Assembly: GCA_910592205.1 (NCBI GenBank)
Contig: CAJVPJ010000059.1
Coordinates: forward strand, 1-52,104
Source of the DNA: Paraglomus occultum
Taxonomy: Eukaryota; Glomeromycota; Glomeromycetes; Paraglomerales; Paraglomeraceae
Reading direction: 5' to 3'
DNA length: 52,104 nt
The notes below the pieces were generated by a model that saw nothing but the letters and a program-made list of their open reading frames with translations, ran no database searches and was not told the origin of the DNA. The stretch's first letter is position 1; every line of letters starts with the position of its first letter. Shown here piece after piece: positions 48,069 through 52,104 of the stretch. Both the position numbers and the translations under genes were made by a program.

Positions 48069-49188
48069 TTAAGCAAATTCTTGAGCCTTTCCGATCTAGA
48101 CAAATCAATAATAAAATATTATCAATGCACTGTAACGGTTTTGAAAACACCATCTCATTTGCCTCCTTATTAACAGTTTAATGTTATAAGCTTCCTTTTT
48201 TTTTTTAATGCGATCCATATGAAATTGCTTGTGTTAAGTAAGAACTATTCACTTACCATCAATAACCCAACGATCAATCCGAATAAACCCAAGACACTTC
48301 CAAAAATCTCCACAACCAAAATCTTTACAAATAGAGCGGCATCCTGAGCATCAGCCAACGCAGCCGAGGAACCAGTGATACCCACAGCAATACCACAGAA
48401 CAAGTTGCAAAATCCGACAGTTACTCCTGCCCAAAATAGCGAATACCCTGTTTCGCAAGATCGTCATTAATGAACTGTTTAAAACCGTGAAATTAAATAA
48501 ATAACATAAATATCAGTAAGCAAATGTACCAGTAAATCGATTTGCAACGTGATCAAGTTCAACGTCCGTTATATATTGCAGCTTAGCAGAAAACACTATC
48601 GCCATAATGACACCATATATTGCCACCACTTCACAAAAAATGATACTGTTTCAATTAGATATAAATAAGAATGAAAAAGATCAATTGGTAGCCATTACGT
48701 TATGAATGATATAACCACTATCATCAACATAAGCCACTCACCTGATGAGATTTTTCGTCCTGATACGTGGAGCCTTGACGGCTGCACCGAGAATACTTGA
48801 CCCCGTGATAAATATTCCCCTGTCGACGACAATACGGAATGAGTATTAATATTTCAACCATCATTCTGCTAGTTGAACAAATTGTTGGCTCGTTACGCTT
48901 TTAGTAACTTTGCGTCACGAATATAATCGTAATTATGACAATCCTAAATATTCCTTAATCTGCGTATATACAATCTTTTTGCCACATCTCGATTACCACT
49001 CACCAGCCAGCTCCAACAACGCTAAGACCAATCGCAATCGCTATGCCTGTCAAAGCCCACCAGTATGGGCTTATCAACTCGAACCATAAGGCTATGCGCA
49101 GGTTACCCGTTATCAGCAGTATAAAGAAAATTATTACAAATATTGTAATAAACGATGAAAGTGTATATTTCAAACAACTGACTACCAT
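48069..49188 (-). CDS. VMA16: V-type proton ATPase proteolipid subunit c''
   Basis: Subunit c'' is one of the proteolipids of the rotating V0 ring that carries protons through the vacuolar or endosomal membrane. Transcript-order exons: 49004-49188, 48742-48819, 48530-48645, 48257-48447 and 48069-48095, giving 198 residues (yeast Vma16: 213). The first exon has an N-terminal membrane helix ([16 protein letters not shown]), then [20 protein letters not shown]. Next are [40 protein letters not shown] with the essential proton-carrying Glu93, [20 protein letters not shown], and [20 protein letters not shown] with Glu173. The last exon has nine codons, IGKAQEFA and stop, matching the short conserved tail of fungal c''. 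It works with the exchanger next door in endomembrane pH, although the two are convergent, not co-transcribed. Confidence 0.95.
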
Positions 49189-50349
49189 TATGTTATTCGG
49201 GTGTGGAGAGAGAAAAGTGCCGACCCAACACTCTCTAATTTACTGATTGCATATTATGATAATCGGTTACGGGTCACGTGTACATTAGACATATTATTTG
49301 TGAGTGCAATAAATATTACTGTGGAGCTCTAGAATAAGAAACACAAAAAACACGTGTTTCTGAATATTACGGGACTTTTATTGAATTGATAACGGGTGAG
49401 GAAATTGTCAAGTTTGTAAGTAGCAGAAAAAAACTCGAGAATAATGAAGAGTCGGCAATGAGTTGATTTTGTAGCAATAATAAGTGATGCTTGGTCACTT
49501 TAATATTATCATATAAAAGTTGAAAAACCTAAGGTATAATGGTTATGACCATTTTTGGCGTTTAAGTATTTCCATTGTTTGTTGGTCATAGCAATGGCAG
49601 TGCAGTGCTAATATAATAACAACTGCAAGTGCAGCAATCGCAAGTGCAGCAGAGATAAATTAATGAGCGCTGCTACAGATAAGTCGATTATGCGTTCGAG
49701 ACATATAAAAGCAGCGTTAGTGTTTTGCATTGGTCACATTTACTCTGATTAATACCTTATTTTCTCAACTCATTCAATATTAAATCGTTCCTTGTTATTT
49801 CCGTGAAAATTACCGTAAATTGATTTTCTTACATAAAAGCGTTTGTTGTAGTTATAATACATAATATAATTATTATAATTATTATTATTATTACCCAACC
49901 GGCCATGCGGCAACACTAAAATTGTGAATAAGCCTAATTTAAAATTCATTAACTGTCTAGCTGAAATTAGGAGAGCTTCCGTGACTGTCGGCACGGCAAT
50001 TTAAAAGATTGCAAAATAAATAAATACATTCTACGCGGTTGTGTTTTTTTTTGACATGATGATATCCGTAATGAAACATCAAAAGGTGTGCAACAAAAAA
50101 AATACCTTTTTTAAAGAAAAATTATAGTTGTTTTTTTTTTTCCTTATATTTGTAACATAGTTTTTATTTAGGGAATCAGTATCATATACACATTATAATT
50201 ACACACTTTCGTTAAAATATATCGTTACTAATAAAACTCATTAAGCAAAGTTTAAATTAAGGTAATAACAGATCCTGTAACAAAATAGGCTCCCGCGCCA
50301 GCCTAAACAGCGCCTAAGCTGACACCTTTTTTACAAGATATCGAAGAAT
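49189..50349. other. 1.1 kb upstream of VMA16, no gene recognised
   Basis: AT-rich, with a short palindromic GCAAGTGCAGC repeat near 49625-49650 and an (ATT)n stretch near 49870-49893. No coding frame is supported. Confidence 0.5.
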
Positions 50350-50610
50350 ATTGCAAGCACCGTTAATATCTCAACCAAGCATTGTTTACATTGAGGACAG
50401 CGTCGACGCAACCAGCTCGCTCTCTGGAAAGTCTCGCTTCCCCTTGACAGCAGTATCGACAAGGTGCTTAAAGAGTTTGTGCTTGAAGATAAAAAATGCG
50501 TCCAAAAACTGCTTCCGGCAAAGAAGTTATCAAGCTATTTTAGTGATGAACCTGCCGAAGTACACCTTCACGTCATCGTCGAGCTTCCATCTGTAGCTGT
50601 CGGTGAGTAG
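50350..50610 (+). pseudogene. Crinkler (CRN)-like N-terminal domain fragment, frameshifted
   Basis: The frame from about 50413 contains LALWKVSLPLDSSIDKVL, then KKLSSYFSDE and VHLHVIVELP, the order LxLWKV...KLSxxF...HIIV typical of the ubiquitin-like header domain of Crinkler proteins. These are abundant in arbuscular mycorrhizal fungi and oomycetes and are thought to act as effectors or as modular signalling proteins. The preceding piece (IEDSVDATS) lies in another frame, so a single-base shift breaks the domain near 50412. The frame ends at a TAG at 50608, or at a possible donor (gtgagt) a few bases earlier. No start or effector C-terminal domain is found. It is probably a relic. Confidence 0.55.
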
Positions 50611-50959
50611 CATGTCCACAATACTGCTACGTAGGTCCAAGAATATTTTCCCATCCATCTTTTGTATCATCGATTCACTAACTGTGCACAATCTCTGTAC
50701 TCTTTTCCAAAGTTTCTTTGAAAAGAGAGCGTGATACATAATCTATTAATTGAATCTAGAAAATTGAGGACAAAAGAAATTCGAGTCGTTATTGAGAAAA
50801 CAATCAAATTTATCATACATACAGCATATAAAAAAAATTGTACGCATCACAAAAACGCCCAAATTGAACCAATTTGCAACGCGCTTGATTTCAAAGATTA
50901 GGGATAAAGTTAAACTGCTTTTTTTATTGCTACCAAGAAAGAATTACAATGCAAAACTT

Positions 50960-51310
50960 TATTACATTTGTGGAATGAGGGTGTGCGTAATGCTTGCGAA
51001 TTACATGCACGTACAAACATCCCACTTTCAACGATATATGACATATAAAAAAACTGGAACCACCAAACATGCTGGTGGCAATAATTGCTCCAGAAAAATT
51101 ATCGAAAATGCTTTGAAGGTTGCGCAATCCATTAGGCGAGATACTTCCTTGTCAACACAAACTTTGGCAAAAAAGTTGTAATAGGTGTAAATGTGACCCA
51201 TGCAACAGTCGCCAACTATTTGAAGGAATCTTGGATATAAAAAAAGCCTTCCAAAAGCAACACCTATGCTGGCTGATCCCCTCTCGGCAGAACACACACC
51301 TACGCACTTA
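50960..51310 (+). pseudogene. Broken Tc1/IS630-type transposase, N-terminal part
   Basis: Three consecutive segments in different frames give the DNA-binding part of a Tc1-type transposase: LWNEGVRNACELHARTNI with LSTIYD; then KKTGTTKHAGG, RKIIENA and IRRDTSLSTQTLAKKL; then GVNVTHATVANYLKES. At least two frameshifts separate them. The DDE catalytic domain is not seen downstream. It belongs to a different Tc1-type lineage from the copy at 1-642. Confidence 0.7.
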
Positions 51311-52104
51311 AATTGCTCTCCCAACCTATTTTGGAACGCCGACCGTAATAGAATAGCACAATCGGTTATTTTTTACTAGCAGAAACAACTGTAAGTATCC
51401 TGCAATGTTTGCGCTTTTATGAAGAGAAAGGAAAGAGCAAATGTGATAAAAGGGTTGAGAAAAGCAACGAGAACCCCGCTTCAGGCGAGAGAGTCGAACT
51501 ACGATTTTGCTTGATATCAGCATTACGGTCAGAATTGTGCGAAAAAAATTGTCGATTGATGTACCAAAACGTTTAGAGTAATGACTTTATTAATAGCTTA
51601 TGAACGAGATGTGATTACCATAAATTCATTAAAGTATTTTTACTTTTATCATTATCCTTTTATTTTGCTAAATTAGTTAAATTAGTAGAAATATAATCAG
51701 TCATAATTTTTCAAAATATTTAGGCATATTTTCCTATATTAGAATATTATTAAGAAACAAAATTTTTTAAAATTTTAATTTACGATTGTATTTGTTAAGG
51801 TTTTAAATTGTTCAGTAATATTTTCCTGTTTTCGCTGTCGATACCGATTTAAGCTTATCTAATAATAATAACGTCTACAATGCGGCTGTGTGATTTAGTA
51901 TTAGTATCGGGAAAAAACGTAACGTTTGTGTTTGTAGTGCTATTACTATATTAATATAGAAACAGGTCAGTATATTTTTTTGAAGAGGTAGTTGGTGTAA
52001 CTTTAGTGTTAATATATCTGAAATGAACATATGTTCTTATAAATTAGGCGTATTAGTATAAGAGGTGTGTTATTTCGATTGTGTATACTGTCGACATTTC
52101 ACTG
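51311..52104. other. End of window, AT-rich, nothing recognised
   Basis: No coding frame, repeat or RNA gene could be supported in the last 0.8 kb. Confidence 0.5.

Noticed and set aside
1..52104. tRNA, rRNA or CRISPR features
   Set aside because: No cloverleaf with paired A/B boxes, no rRNA sequence and no regularly spaced identical repeats were found by eye; CRISPR is not expected in a nuclear fungal genome.
52080..52104. Terminal TTTCACTG at the window end as a second Tc1 end
   Set aside because: The similarity to the CACCCACTG end is limited to a few bases and lacks the GGTCACC block.

Overview
The window looks like nuclear DNA of an early-diverging filamentous fungus. It is AT-rich, nearly every protein gene is cut by many short GT-AG introns, and intergenic stretches are long and rich in Tc1/mariner debris. 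A MATA-type HMG-box gene, a Crinkler-like fragment and abundant Tc1-family relics together suggest an arbuscular mycorrhizal fungus (Glomeromycotina). That lineage call is an inference; no ribosomal marker is present. Exon joins below were worked out by hand from splice sites, reading phase and family resemblance.

Layout, left to right. 1-1113: 3' part of a Tc1-like transposon with an intact DD34E core, inserted in a minus-strand reading frame. 1.4-1.95 kb: a possible Tigger/pogo-like MITE with a (TAA)n tract. 3421-7269: BRE1, the histone H2B ubiquitin ligase (+). 10016-11936: ERG9, squalene synthase (+). 12400-14115: NAP1, nucleosome assembly protein with a CaaX-like end (+). 17217-19729: a Mei2-like three-RRM protein (+). 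20512-22857: receptor-like membrane protein A (-). About 24.9-26.2 kb: an RPEL-like exon and a dead Tc1 transposase. 30878-31363: HMG-box gene (+). 32506-32746: a foldback MITE with 9-bp target duplications. 35091-36935: receptor-like protein B (+), a paralogue of A. 37363-38861: CENP-P (+). 39489-40025: LSM2 (+). 40209-41312: cytochrome c peroxidase (-). 42467-43877: ERG27-type 3-ketosteroid reductase (+). 44499-47032: endosomal Na+(K+)/H+ exchanger (+). 48069-49188: V-ATPase subunit c'' (-). 50.3-51.3 kb: a broken Crinkler-like fragment and a broken Tc1-type transposase.

Most genes are housekeeping: chromatin (BRE1, NAP1), sterol synthesis (ERG9, ERG27), mRNA decay/splicing (LSM2), the kinetochore (CENP-P) and endomembrane pH (NHX-type exchanger, V-ATPase c'', which lie tail to tail). 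The less ordinary content is the pair of paralogous type I membrane proteins A and B. They share an eight-cysteine ectodomain, a conserved cytoplasmic tail motif and the same intron phase, and they flank the HMG-box gene. They are the best candidate here for an undescribed (sensor or surface) system. Mei2, HMG-box and CENP-P bear on whether this lineage has a sexual cycle.
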